Shown: positions 51,010 through 60,062 of the stretch, piece after piece | How the letters are laid out: each line of letters starts with the position of its first letter | How positions within the stretch are numbered: the stretch's first letter is position 1 | NCBI RefSeq assembly: GCF_006385705.1 | Contig: NZ_VFRQ01000006.1 | Location: 62,001-126,000 of the forward strand | Length of the DNA stretch: 64,000 nucleotides | Reading direction: 5' to 3' | Source: Pontibacter mangrovi | Lineage (GTDB): Bacteria > Bacteroidota > Bacteroidia > Cytophagales > Hymenobacteraceae | Notes under the pieces: model-generated | What the model was told of the DNA's origin: nothing | The model's database searches: none | Seen by the model: the letters and a program-made list of their open reading frames with translations, nothing else | Translations under genes and position numbers: made by a program

Positions 51010-53469
51010 ATGGCAAAGACAACGTCTATGAGTAAACACCATAAGAGCAGTTTCCACGAAACGGTGGTGACCATGAGCAGCAGCGACGATGCCATGCTGA
51101 GCGTGGAGGACTTTCCGTTTAAAACGTCGCTAAGCCTGGCGCCGCTGATGGCCTATTGGGAGAAGAAGCTGCAAACGGCCCGCCCCCACAGCGCCGACCG
51201 CATCCGCGACATGATAAAACAGCTGCGCGATACGCCCCAGCTGCTGGACACCATCGAGGACATTGCCGTTATCCAAAAGCATCAGGATACGCTGAAAATG
51301 CTGATGGAGGACATCTTTCCGGGCGCCTTGTGGGAAAATGACCTGAAGGCAGTGGCTATCCCGTTCAGGTTCCAGAGCTTTTATGCCACACCCAAGCTGG
51401 AGGAGCTGAACCTGCTGAGCGATGGTGACTCCTCTCAGAAGCTGAACCTGAGCCGCAAAGCGCTGCTTTACCGCCTCACGCTGCAGGCCTACACCATCAT
51501 TCTGGCTACTTTCTACAAGGCAAACTTTGTAGTGGAGGACCCTTTTGTGTTTACCGTGTATGATAAGTTTACGCGGTTGCCCCGCCACTACAAGGTGGAC
51601 ATTGACCTGAAGTTTATGCAGGTGCGGGCCAAAGGCGAGATAAAGCCCCTGAAGCCCCAGCAGATCAACTTTTTGATAAACCGCTACAACGACCTGGACC
51701 TGTGGCTGCAGGTGCTGCCCCCCGAGAACTTTGAGTTTAGCGGCTTTGCCATCTATGACATGACGGACGTGACGATGGAAGTGACCATTTCTTCGCTTCG
51801 GTACGACCTGCTGGATAAAGAGTCTGTCAGCACGGAGGAGGGCTTTGAGCAGCTGCAGCAAAAGCTGCGGGTGCTGTTTGGCTTGCCGGACATACGCCTC
51901 GGCTTTGCCTCCTGCCCTAACCTGCGCGAGTTCGACACCAGTTACGCGCGCCGTATCTGGAGCGGCCTGGTGCTGACGCAGGACTGCGAGCTTTCGCTGG
52001 CGGATTTAAGGGGATCGGTTTACGAGCCGGTGCTAAAAGAAGGGAAAACCGTGGTGGTAGAGGACCTGCAGGTATTGCCCAACCCTACCCGCATGGAAAC
52101 AAAGCTCCTGGAAGCAGGGCTGCGCAACCTGATTATTGCGCCGCTGCAGTATGAGGGCACTACGATCGGCCTGATGGAGCTGGCCTCGCCTATTCCCGGG
52201 GAGCTCAACGCCCTTTCCACCATCCGCCTGAAGGAGATTCTGCCGCTTTTCGCGCTGGCCATGAACCGCAGCCTGGACGAGTTGCGCAGCAGCATCCAGA
52301 GCATCATCAAAGAGAAGTATACCGCGATTCACCCGATTGTGGAGTGGCGCTTTACGCAGGCAGCCATTAACCTGCTGGAGAAAATGGAGCGCAACCCCAG
52401 CCCCGAGATAGAGCCTATCATCTTCCGCGACATTTACCCGCTGTACGGCTCCTCGGATGTGCGCAGCTCTGCCACAGAGCGCAACAAGGCCATACAGGGC
52501 GACATGCTCGAGCAGCTGGTGCTGGCCAAGGAGGTGATCCTGGCGGTGAAGGACAAAATGCCGCTGCCCATCCTGGATGAGCTGCTCTATAAAATCGACA
52601 AGCTCTCGCAGAATATCCTGAACGAGCTGAGCTCTGGCTACGAAGTAGTGATTCTGGATTTCCTGCGCACCGAGATTGAGCCCCTGTTTGAGTACTTCCA
52701 GAAGAAAGAGCCGGCGTCCATACCGGCCATACAGGCCTATCGCGCAGCCACCAACAACCCCTACAAGGCAGTCTATAACAAGCGGCGCGCCTACGAGGAA
52801 AGCCTTTTCATGATCAACGAGACGATCTCTACGTTTCTGGACCGCGAGGAAGAGAAGGCACAGCAGATCTTTCCGCACTATTTTGAGAAGTATAAAACCG
52901 ACGGGCTGGAGTATAATATTTACATCGGCTCCTCGCTGCTCAGCAACAGCGACTTTCAGCCGCTGTACCTCAAAAACATGCGCCTGTGGCAGCTCATGCT
53001 CACCTGCGAGATTGCCCGCCGCATACAGAACCTGCGCGCCAGCCTGAAGCTGCCGCTCGAGATCACGCAGCTGATCCTGGTGCACTCCGACCCTATCTCC
53101 ATCCGCTACCGCCTGGATGAGAAGAAGTTTGACGTGGAGGGGGCCAACAACATCAGTTATGAAATCATCAAAAAGCGCATAGACAAGGCCAACGTGATGG
53201 GAACGCAGGAGCGCCTGACGCAGCCGGGTAAGATCGCCATTGTGTATACCCAGCAGAAAGCAGCCCAGGAATACCTGCGCTACCTGGAGTTTCTCCGCTC
53301 GGAGGGATACATTCAGGATGAGGTGGAGCACCTGGACGTGGAGGATTTGCAGGGGGTGCAGGGACTGAAGGCGCTGCGCGTTACCGTGAACCTGAAAGAA
53401 GAATTACGCCATAATATCGATGCCGGCGACGAGCTCCTCAACATCGCCCAGTCTGCCAGTTTAAACTAA
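51010..53469 (+). CDS. GAF domain-containing protein
   Basis: 819 residues when started at 51010 (MAKTTSMSKHH). Residues about 320-450 form a GAF domain, with SLADLRGSVYEPVLKEGKTVVVEDL and LIIAPLQYEGTTIGLMELASP typical of it. The flanks are long helical regions without an enzymatic motif. Large GAF proteins of this build are common in Cytophagales and may sense a small ligand, but no output domain is visible. An ATG at 50997 in another frame opens only a short reading frame, so it may be an upstream leader. The gene is monocistronic with an AT-rich region after it. Confidence 0.83.
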   Translation: MAKTTSMSKHHKSSFHETVVTMSSSDDAMLSVEDFPFKTSLSLAPLMAYWEKKLQTARPHSADRIRDMIKQLRDTPQLLDTIEDIAVIQKHQDTLKMLMEDIFPGALWENDLKAVAIPFRFQSFYATPKLEELNLLSDGDSSQKLNLSRKALLYRLTLQAYTIILATFYKANFVVEDPFVFTVYDKFTRLPRHYKVDIDLKFMQVRAKGEIKPLKPQQINFLINRYNDLDLWLQVLPPENFEFSGFAIYDMTDVTMEVTISSLRYDLLDKESVSTEEGFEQLQQKLRVLFGLPDIRLGFASCPNLREFDTSYARRIWSGLVLTQDCELSLADLRGSVYEPVLKEGKTVVVEDLQVLPNPTRMETKLLEAGLRNLIIAPLQYEGTTIGLMELASPIPGELNALSTIRLKEILPLFALAMNRSLDELRSSIQSIIKEKYTAIHPIVEWRFTQAAINLLEKMERNPSPEIEPIIFRDIYPLYGSSDVRSSATERNKAIQGDMLEQLVLAKEVILAVKDKMPLPILDELLYKIDKLSQNILNELSSGYEVVILDFLRTEIEPLFEYFQKKEPASIPAIQAYRAATNNPYKAVYNKRRAYEESLFMINETISTFLDREEEKAQQIFPHYFEKYKTDGLEYNIYIGSSLLSNSDFQPLYLKNMRLWQLMLTCEIARRIQNLRASLKLPLEITQLILVHSDPISIRYRLDEKKFDVEGANNISYEIIKKRIDKANVMGTQERLTQPGKIAIVYTQQKAAQEYLRYLEFLRSEGYIQDEVEHLDVEDLQGVQGLKALRVTVNLKEELRHNIDAGDELLNIAQSASLN

Positions 53470-53731
53470 AAACACGAAAGTATAAAATATTTAGAATATC
53501 ATATTTTTATAAAAAAGACAAATTTTTATAATTTTTTATTCCAGCCAAGTAATGATACTAATTAATTAATAAACAACAACTTGAATAGTTATAACATACT
53601 TCCATAGCGTCACCGCCTACGAATTTATTTAGCCTAAGTGCAATTATTTAAAATCGATTAGCGTTCTCAGGAAAACTTGCAGGCAAAGGCAGCCGGCAAG
53701 TGTTGTTTCATCAAATCAACTTTTAGCCCAC
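53470..53731. other. AT-rich intergenic region after the GAF gene
   Basis: 262 bases, strongly AT-rich (about 53480-53660). It holds an AAGTATA copy at 53478-53484 and a CATACTT at 53598-53604. No clear terminator or consensus promoter is visible. It presumably contains the promoter of the lipoprotein gene that follows. Confidence 0.5.
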
Positions 53732-54541
53732 ATGAAACTGAGAAACAAATTTATGCCTGCCATGCTGATGTTAGGCGTGGTGGCGTTTAGTTCCTGCGAA
53801 AAGCAGGAAGGAGAAGCATCGATTGAGCCAATGCTGGAGCAGGGTATGATCTCGCACATTATGGCAGACTCTGCCGAAGTAACCTCTTATAATTTTTCCG
53901 GCAAGCAGCTAAGCCAGGTAAACCACTACGACGTGGAGACCGGTGACCTGGAAAGCTTCGAGAAGTATGAGCGCGACTCCAAAGGCCGCATCCTGAAGAG
54001 CAGCACCTACACCGGCGACAGCAAGGCCCTGCTCTCGCAGCAGACCTTTGCCTACAACACCAGCGGCGAGCTTACCAAAAGCACCATGGCCTACTACAGC
54101 GGCAGCAAGCTGGAGTATACCGCCTACGCCACCTACGACTACGACAGCAACAACAAACTGGAGAAGAAATCGCTGTTTGAAGGCGCAGACTCCGGGGAAG
54201 AAGGAAAGCTGAAGTCCTTTACGACCTACGAGGTACTGCCAAACGGCAACTATACGCAGGAGAAGCAGTTTGTGATAGACGATAACAACGACTCTAAGCT
54301 GTTCTCTACCACCACCAACTCTTTCGATGCCAACGCAAACCCTTTTGCGGCACTGGCCGAGCCCGGCACCGCCAGCAGCCCCAACAACCTGGTGGCCGCT
54401 ACCACGGTGGTGCACGCCAGCAAGAAAACCTACAAGTATAGCTACGCCTACACCTACGATGAGCGCGGCTATCCGCTGACCCAAACGGTCACTTCACCGA
54501 ACGGGGAGCGCAAAACGTACCAGTACCTGTACAGCAACTAA
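53732..54541 (+). CDS. Lipoprotein with YD-repeat-like segments
   Basis: 269 residues with a lipoprotein signal ending FSSC (cysteine about residue 22). The mature part is beta-rich with repeated short motifs of the type (T)YDYDSNNKLEKKSL, FEKYERDSKGRILKSS, FAYNTSGELTKSTM and YTYDERGYPLTQTV. These resemble YD/RHS-type repeats seen in Bacteroidota surface proteins. It is predicted to lie on the outer surface or in the periplasm. No function is known. A weak hairpin follows. Confidence 0.8.
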   Translation: MKLRNKFMPAMLMLGVVAFSSCEKQEGEASIEPMLEQGMISHIMADSAEVTSYNFSGKQLSQVNHYDVETGDLESFEKYERDSKGRILKSSTYTGDSKALLSQQTFAYNTSGELTKSTMAYYSGSKLEYTAYATYDYDSNNKLEKKSLFEGADSGEEGKLKSFTTYEVLPNGNYTQEKQFVIDDNNDSKLFSTTTNSFDANANPFAALAEPGTASSPNNLVAATTVVHASKKTYKYSYAYTYDERGYPLTQTVTSPNGERKTYQYLYSN

Positions 54542-54572
54542 TACCGTATAAGGTTCTTTTATTTTATACAGT

Positions 54573-54596
54573 GGCCTGGGGTGTTTGTCCCGGGCC
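54573..54596 (+). terminator. Weak terminator-like hairpin
   Basis: GGCCTGGG/CCCGGGCC (54573-54580 with 54589-54596) contains one T-G wobble, and the stem is followed only by ATTGCTGTTT. It lies 31 bases after the YD-repeat lipoprotein stop. Confidence 0.4.
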
Positions 54597-54688
54597 ATTG
54601 CTGTTTATACCGGTCATGGCTGCCCCGCGCGTTTTGTAGAGATGTCCGCGGAATTGAGTATATTGGGATACCAAAACAACACAACACC

Positions 54689-54913
54689 ATGGCAAAAACA
54701 AAGATTACAGTAAACAACAACGGATCGCTGCGGATAGAAGGCGATGATTTTGAGATCGTGGACAAGGAGGGCAACAGCTACGGGCTGGGCGGCCGCACCC
54801 TGGTGTCGATCTGCCGCTGCGGCCTGTCTAAGAACAAACCCTTCTGCGACGGCTCGCACAAAGGGCATTTTGAGCACGAGGCAAAGGCTTTTGACCTTCC
54901 GCCAAAAAAATAA
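54689..54913 (+). CDS. CDGSH iron-sulfur domain protein
   Basis: 74 residues from the ATG at 54689. The CDGSH motif CRCGLSKNKPFCDGSH lies near 43-58 and binds a [2Fe-2S] cluster through three cysteines and one histidine. The N-terminal beta strands (KITVNNNGSLRIEGDDFEIVDKEG) match the single-CDGSH family. Its role is likely electron transfer or redox sensing in the cytoplasm. It is followed 6 bases later by the DUF2007 gene, so the two are probably co-transcribed. Confidence 0.92.
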   Translation: MAKTKITVNNNGSLRIEGDDFEIVDKEGNSYGLGGRTLVSICRCGLSKNKPFCDGSHKGHFEHEAKAFDLPPKK

Positions 54914-54919
54914 CCCCTC

Positions 54920-55363
54920 ATGGCTGAACGCTTCGTAACCATTGCCACATTTAACGACCTCACCGAGGCGCATATCCTAAAGGGGCGCCTGGAGGCCGAA
55001 GGCATCCTCTGTTTTCTGGGGGATGAGCACATTGTGGGCGTGCAGCCCTTTTACTCGGTGGCGGTGGGAGGCGTAAAGCTAAAAGTAACCGAGGCCGACG
55101 TAATGGAGGCCAAGGCCATACTTGCCCGGATTCAGGAGGGCTCCGGCCATTTCGACTACGATACTATTGAGATGGCCCCGCCCATGCAGGAGCACACGGC
55201 CCAGCTTACCTGCCCTGCCTGCGGCTCCGACCATGTGGCTGTGGAGAAGTACAACAAATCGGTGTTCTCCATCAGCTACCTGCTGCTGGGCTTCCCGGTG
55301 CCGTTTATGAGCCGCAAGTATAAATGCTACGACTGCGGCCACCTCTGGAAAGTTAAAAAGTAA
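54920..55363 (+). CDS. DUF2007 domain protein with C-terminal zinc ribbon
   Basis: 147 residues. The DUF2007 domain spans about 5-70 (FVTIATFNDLTEAHILKGRLEAEGILCFLGDEHIVG). A linker leads to CPACGSDHV near 94-102 and CYDCGHLW near 136-143; the two CxxC pairs form a zinc ribbon. Between them is a short hydrophobic hairpin (VFSISYLLLGFPVPFM). DUF2007 is annotated as a putative signal-transducing domain, with no known mechanism. It is the second gene of a two-gene operon with the CDGSH protein. Confidence 0.88.
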   Translation: MAERFVTIATFNDLTEAHILKGRLEAEGILCFLGDEHIVGVQPFYSVAVGGVKLKVTEADVMEAKAILARIQEGSGHFDYDTIEMAPPMQEHTAQLTCPACGSDHVAVEKYNKSVFSISYLLLGFPVPFMSRKYKCYDCGHLWKVKK

Positions 55364-55394
55364 AAAAGGCAGCTCTTTGTAGCTGCCCTTTTTG
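55363..55394. terminator. Bidirectional intrinsic terminator
   Basis: The stem AAGGCAGCT/AGCTGCCCTT (about 55366-55374 with 55381-55390) has A-runs to the left and T-runs to the right. It lies between the convergent DUF2007 and acyl-CoA-binding protein genes, so it can terminate both. Confidence 0.78.
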
Positions 55395-55415
55395 ATTCGC
55401 TATCCCAGCATAGGC

Positions 55416-55670
55416 TTAGCCCACCAACTCGTTTACAAACTGCACATACTCCTGGCGGGCCTCCTCCTGCGGTTTGCCTTCCTGCTGTTTCCAGGCATCC
55501 CACTTGGCAATGTTCTTAAAATCGAAGCCGCCCGGGCGCTCAGTGTTCACGTCGCCTTCGGTGGCCTGCTTGTACAGGGCGTACAGCTTCAGCAGCACGT
55601 CGTTGCTGGGGCGCTGGGTAAGGGTTTTAGATTTAGCTACTGCACTCTCAAATTCTTCTTGTGTGGCCAT
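55416..55670 (-). CDS. Acyl-CoA-binding protein (ACBP)
   Basis: 84 residues, the normal ACBP length. It has the four-helix pattern with the conserved YALYKQATEGDVNTERPG (about 30-47) and KWDAWKQQEGKPQEEARQEYV (about 56-76). These contain the aromatic and lysine residues that hold the CoA head group and acyl chain. ACBPs carry long-chain acyl-CoA in the cytoplasm; they are typical of eukaryotes and scattered in bacteria. The gene stands alone. Confidence 0.93.
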   Translation of the reverse strand: MATQEEFESAVAKSKTLTQRPSNDVLLKLYALYKQATEGDVNTERPGGFDFKNIAKWDAWKQQEGKPQEEARQEYVQFVNELVG

Positions 55671-55839
55671 AGGTTACTTGTTGTTCTGTTTTAAGTTGAT
55701 GAGCTCAAGATACAGAAAAATACGCTGCATGCATAACTTTATACTTCTTTTGTTTACCGCAGAATTTCTATAAATTTAGAGACCTGTGGCGGCACCAGCC
55801 TCCCGATTAAACAGTATCTACCTTAACCAAATGCATACG

Positions 55840-58026
55840 ATGAAATACCTAAAACCCAAGGCCTCTGCCGTGCTGGCGCTGGCCTGCCTGGTGGCCGGCT
55901 CCGGCTGCTCCACAAGCAACCAGAGCAGCCCTTCCGCCGCCGATACCACCCAGGAAGCGACAGTTGTCAGCACTGCGCCACAACCTCCGGTAGCCGCCAA
56001 AAAGCCCAAGCAGCTCACCACCCACGGCCATACCCGCGTGGATAACTACTATTGGCTGAACGAGCGCGAGAACCCGGAGGTGATTGCCTACCTGGAGGCC
56101 GAGAATGCCTATACCGACACCATGCTGGCCTCTACCCAGGAGCTGCAGCAGCAACTATACGATGAGATCGTGGGCCGCATCAAGCAAAATGACGAGTCGG
56201 TGCCTTACAAAGACAACGGCTACTGGTACTTTGTGCGCTACGAGCAAGGCAAAGAGTACCCGATCTATGCCCGAAAAAAAGGGACGCAGGAGGCCGACGA
56301 GCAGGTGATGCTCAACGCCAACGAGCGCGCCGAGGGCCAGAGCTACTATGCCGCCACCGGCCTGAGCGTGAGCCCGAACAACCAGATCCTGGCCTTTGGC
56401 GAGGACACCGTGAGCCGCCGCAAGTATACTATCCGCTTTAAAAACCTGCAGACCGGCGAGCTGCTGGCAGACGCTATTCCCAACACCACGGGCGGGGCCG
56501 TGTGGGCCAACGACAACAAGACCGTTTACTACTCGGTAAAAGACCCGGCGCTGCGCTCTTTCAAGATTTTCCGCCATACCTTGGGCACGCCCGCCGCACA
56601 GGACAAGGAGATCTACCACGAGGCCGACGAGACCTTCAGCACCTACGTGTTCAAAACCAAGTCTGATAAGTATATCATGATCGGGAGCTACAGCACCATG
56701 GCGCAGGAGTACCGCTACCTGGACGCTGACAAGCCCAACGGCACTTTTCAGGTAATCCAGCCACGGGAGCGCGGCCTGGAGTACAGCGTAGACCACTTCG
56801 GCGACAACTTCTACATTGTAACCAACAAGGACGGGGCCACCAATTTTAAGCTGATGCAGACGCCGGTCACCAAGCCGGGCAAGGAGAACTGGAAAGAGGT
56901 GATCCCGCACCGCGAGGACGTGCTGTTGGAAGGCATCGAGATCTTTAAAGACTACCTAACGTTGCAGGAGCGCAAAAACGGCCTCACCAATATCCGTATC
57001 AAGAGCTGGAAAGACCCCAACACTGATTTCTACATTGATTTTGATGAGGAGGCCTATACTGCCTACATCGGCAACAACCCTGATTTTGACAGTAAAGAGC
57101 TGCGTTTCGGCTATACCTCCCTCACCACCCCCTACTCTACCTACGACTTTAACATGCAGACAAAGGAGCGTGAGCTGCTGAAGCGCGACGAGGTCGTGGG
57201 CGATTTCGCCCCGAGCAACTACGAGGCCAAGCGCATCTACGCCACGGCTGAGGACGGCACTAAAATCCCGATCTCGCTGGTATACCGCAAAGGCCTTGCC
57301 CTGAACGGCAATAACCCGACTCTGATCTACGGCTACGGCTCCTACGGCAACAGCATGAACCCCAGCTTTAGCTCTGTGCGCCTCAGCCTGCTGGACCGCG
57401 GTTTCGTGTATGCCATCGCCCACATCCGGGGAGGGCAGGAAATGGGTCGCCAGTGGTATGAGAACGGCAAGCTGCTGAAAAAGAAAAACACCTTCACCGA
57501 TTTCATCGACGCCTCTGAGTACCTGATCGAGCAGAAGTACACCAACCCGGACAAGCTGTTTGCCATGGGCGGCAGCGCCGGCGGCCTGCTGATGGGCGCC
57601 GTGGTGAACATGAAGCCAGAGCTCTATAAAGGCGTGATCGCGGCCGTGCCGTTTGTGGATGTGGTGACCACCATGCTCGACACCAGCATACCGCTGACCA
57701 CCGGCGAGTTCGATGAGTGGGGCAACCCGGCCGAGAAAGAGTACTACGATTACATGCTGTCTTACTCGCCCTACGACAACGTGGAGGCAAAGCCTTACCC
57801 GAACATGCTCGTTACCACCGGCCTGCATGACTCGCAGGTGCAGTACTGGGAGCCTGCCAAGTGGGTGGCCAAGCTGCGCGAGATGAAGACGGATGACAAC
57901 ATGCTGCTCCTGCACACCAACATGGAGGCAGGCCACGGCGGTGCCTCGGGCCGTTTCCAGCGCTACAAGGAGACTGCCCTGGAGTATGCGTTTATGTTAA
58001 ACCTGCTGCAGCAGGAGAATCAGTAA
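55840..58026 (+). CDS. Prolyl oligopeptidase (S9A) family lipoprotein
   Basis: 728 residues from the ATG at 55840, with a lipoprotein signal ending GSGC. An in-frame ATG at 55831 is also possible. The N-terminal beta-propeller region extends to about 440. The alpha/beta hydrolase domain follows, with the nucleophile in GGSAGGLLMG (about residue 578), the catalytic aspartate in TGLHDSQV (near 665) and the histidine in EAGHGGAS (near 700). It would cut small peptides after proline or related residues. As a lipoprotein it is expected outside the cytoplasm. It ends at a very long hairpin terminator. Confidence 0.93.
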   Translation: MKYLKPKASAVLALACLVAGSGCSTSNQSSPSAADTTQEATVVSTAPQPPVAAKKPKQLTTHGHTRVDNYYWLNERENPEVIAYLEAENAYTDTMLASTQELQQQLYDEIVGRIKQNDESVPYKDNGYWYFVRYEQGKEYPIYARKKGTQEADEQVMLNANERAEGQSYYAATGLSVSPNNQILAFGEDTVSRRKYTIRFKNLQTGELLADAIPNTTGGAVWANDNKTVYYSVKDPALRSFKIFRHTLGTPAAQDKEIYHEADETFSTYVFKTKSDKYIMIGSYSTMAQEYRYLDADKPNGTFQVIQPRERGLEYSVDHFGDNFYIVTNKDGATNFKLMQTPVTKPGKENWKEVIPHREDVLLEGIEIFKDYLTLQERKNGLTNIRIKSWKDPNTDFYIDFDEEAYTAYIGNNPDFDSKELRFGYTSLTTPYSTYDFNMQTKERELLKRDEVVGDFAPSNYEAKRIYATAEDGTKIPISLVYRKGLALNGNNPTLIYGYGSYGNSMNPSFSSVRLSLLDRGFVYAIAHIRGGQEMGRQWYENGKLLKKKNTFTDFIDASEYLIEQKYTNPDKLFAMGGSAGGLLMGAVVNMKPELYKGVIAAVPFVDVVTTMLDTSIPLTTGEFDEWGNPAEKEYYDYMLSYSPYDNVEAKPYPNMLVTTGLHDSQVQYWEPAKWVAKLREMKTDDNMLLLHTNMEAGHGGASGRFQRYKETALEYAFMLNLLQQENQ

Positions 58027-58044
58027 GGATTTACCAGATTTAGC

Positions 58045-58096
58045 AAGTATAAAAGAGGGGAGTCGGCTTAACAGCCGGCTCCCCTCTTTTATACTT
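58045..58096. terminator. Very long 24-bp hairpin terminator bounded by AAGTATA
   Basis: Left arm 58045-58068 and right arm 58073-58096 pair over 24 bases, with one G-T wobble and a 4-base loop. The outer bases are AAGTATA/TATACTT and the inner part is GC-rich (AGAGGGGAG...CTCCCCTCT). A second TATACTT follows at 58097-58103. It lies 18 bases after the S9A peptidase stop and 77 bases from the convergent amidase gene. Confidence 0.85.
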
Positions 58097-58173
58097 TATA
58101 CTTGTGCAAACAGTCCTCTTAAGGGAGCGTCATACAACATCACTTTAATAGGAGTATTTGATATGCTCCAACT

Positions 58174-58854
58174 TTAGGAGGATGCCTTTGGAGAACCTTT
58201 TAAGCCCAGATCCGCTGTTCTTTTCCGTATCTTTTTCATGAAGGCTTTTCCCGGGTCTACTTTCTGCGTTCTATAGCCTGCGTCCGCCTCTTTCCAGAGC
58301 GGGTGGCCCTCAAAGTCCTGGTACTCGTAATGCCCGATCAGGTACTCAATGTCATACTTGCGCACCAGGTAGCGCACCAGCGCCTCGTTGGCTTTCAGCT
58401 GCGCCTTTGTCAGGCCTTCCTTTCCTCCTCCCACATTCTCTACCCCGATGGCGCAATGGTTCAGGCCGATCACGTGCCGGGCAAAAGCTGTGTCCGGCAG
58501 TTGCCTGAAGATGGTCCCGTCGCGGTCTATTAGAAACTGGGCGGCCACGTTTAAGCTGCTGGCAGAGCCGATGGCGGTTCTGGAGCCGGGCAATAGCGTA
58601 GGGTTCATGGCATCGAAAGAGCTCTCCAGCGTGGGGATGGCCGTCCAGTGCAGCACGATCATCTTCGGCTCAATGGAGGCCACTTCTTTTTGCAGATCAT
58701 ACCTGCTTTCCATGTACTCCAGCGAAAGCTGCTGCCGCTCCTCGTCAAAAACAACGGGCTTCTCCAGTATGCGAAACGTCGGACCCGAGCAAGCACTTAA
58801 GAGCAAAAATCCTACGGCAATGATTCCTTTGCAAGGCAAGGTATGATACGTCAT
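58174..58854 (-). CDS. N-acetylmuramoyl-L-alanine amidase, AmpD-type lipoprotein
   Basis: 226 residues from the ATG at 58854, with a lipoprotein signal ending LSAC. The Amidase_2 domain has the zinc ligand in VLHWTA (about residue 69). It also has the NHCAIGVENVG segment (near 130-140), GHYEYQDFEGHP (near 173-184) and the VDPGKAF end. The enzyme would cut the bond between muramic acid and the peptide in peptidoglycan, in the periplasm. The usual TDPG motif appears as KVDPG. It is probably a single gene. Confidence 0.87.
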   Translation of the reverse strand: MTYHTLPCKGIIAVGFLLLSACSGPTFRILEKPVVFDEERQQLSLEYMESRYDLQKEVASIEPKMIVLHWTAIPTLESSFDAMNPTLLPGSRTAIGSASSLNVAAQFLIDRDGTIFRQLPDTAFARHVIGLNHCAIGVENVGGGKEGLTKAQLKANEALVRYLVRKYDIEYLIGHYEYQDFEGHPLWKEADAGYRTQKVDPGKAFMKKIRKRTADLGLKGSPKASS

Positions 58855-58914
58855 GTTGGGGTATGGTTGGTTCCGGTAAGTATGCTGCGCCAATGGCTGC
58901 CCCAAATTAAGTAT

Positions 58915-59928
58915 TTATACGTATACTTCCTGCCCCACCTGCAGCACGATCTTGCCAAACTGCTTGCCTGCCTCCATGTAGCGCATGGCCTCCTCGGCCT
59001 TCTCCAGCGGGAACACAATGTCTACCACCGGCCGTATCTCTTTCTCCTCCACCAGCTTAACCATACTGGCAAAGTCCTGCATGGTGCCCATGGTGCTGCC
59101 AAAAACAGAGAGCTGCTTCCAAAACAGCTCGGCTGGGTTTATTTGCCCGATCATGCCGGTGGTGCCGCCGTAAATGCCGATGCGCCCTCCCGGCTTGGCC
59201 AGCTTTACCAACTGCACAAAGCCCTCGCCGGCCGCACTGTCTATGATCACATCAAAGCCGCCAGTCAGCGCCTTCAGCTCCTTTCCCCAGTTTTCCTGCG
59301 TATAGTTTATGCCTCCTGCCACGCCCAGGTCTTTGGCCAGCTCAATTTTCTCCTCCGTCCCGGACGTAACCCATACCTGGGCACCTGCCGCCAGGGCAAA
59401 CTGTATGGCGCACAAGGCCACTCCCCCGCCGGCACCAGTCACCAGCACCCGCTCGCCGGGCTGCAGCTGGCATTTGGTAAAAAGGGCGCGGTAGGCAGTT
59501 ACGCCGGCCAGGGGCAACGCAGCGGCTTCGGCAAAGCTCAGGTGCAGCGGCTTCTGGTACAGGTTGGCGGCAGCCACTTTCACATATTCTGCAAAGGCAC
59601 CATCGCCGGGCATGCCCATGATCTTATACTTCTCGGAGTGCGCGCGCGGGTTATCGCCCCAGTCGGTGGAGGGGTCCACGATCACCTCCTGGTTTTGCCA
59701 GTCCGCATCCACACCCTCACCCAATTCTGTCACCACGCCGGCACAGTCGGAGCCAAGTATGGCGGGATATTTTTTGATGAAGTAGCGGCCCTTCTGTATC
59801 CACACATCGCGGCGGTTAAGGGCGGCGGCCTTTACCTGCACCACTGCCTCGCCCGGCCCCGGAACCGGCTTCTCCTTTTCTATGATGGTAAAGGGCTTGT
59901 TGATATCCTCTAAGTATACTGCTTTCAT
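58915..59928 (-). CDS. MDR family oxidoreductase (zinc-type alcohol dehydrogenase/quinone reductase)
   Basis: 337 residues from the ATG at 59928 (MKAVYLEDINKPF). The N-terminal GroES-like domain includes KAAALNRRDVWIQKG (about 38-52) and GSDCAGVV near 65-72. The NADPH-binding VLVTGAGGGVALCAIQFA lies near 158-175. It lacks the full set of zinc-binding cysteines of classical alcohol dehydrogenases, so a quinone-reductase-like activity is more likely. It is cytoplasmic. An alternative start at 59958 adds ten unsupported residues. Confidence 0.87.
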   Translation of the reverse strand: MKAVYLEDINKPFTIIEKEKPVPGPGEAVVQVKAAALNRRDVWIQKGRYFIKKYPAILGSDCAGVVTELGEGVDADWQNQEVIVDPSTDWGDNPRAHSEKYKIMGMPGDGAFAEYVKVAAANLYQKPLHLSFAEAAALPLAGVTAYRALFTKCQLQPGERVLVTGAGGGVALCAIQFALAAGAQVWVTSGTEEKIELAKDLGVAGGINYTQENWGKELKALTGGFDVIIDSAAGEGFVQLVKLAKPGGRIGIYGGTTGMIGQINPAELFWKQLSVFGSTMGTMQDFASMVKLVEEKEIRPVVDIVFPLEKAEEAMRYMEAGKQFGKIVLQVGQEVYV

Positions 59929-60062
59929 ACTTTCTGCTTTTTTTGAGTTGATACGCACGCTTACCAGACAAAGATAGGATTTCCGGGGTGAGTTGAAAGT
60001 ATGGCCTCCGTTGGCATTTATACCCGCAGCCCTTATCTTGCACCTGTCGCTAACCTATACCC

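Noticed and set aside
52033..53331. 432-residue minus-strand frame inside the GAF gene
   Set aside because: It is opposite a clear gene, is rich in H, L, V and Q as expected from the reverse of a GC-rich coding strand, and has no family features.
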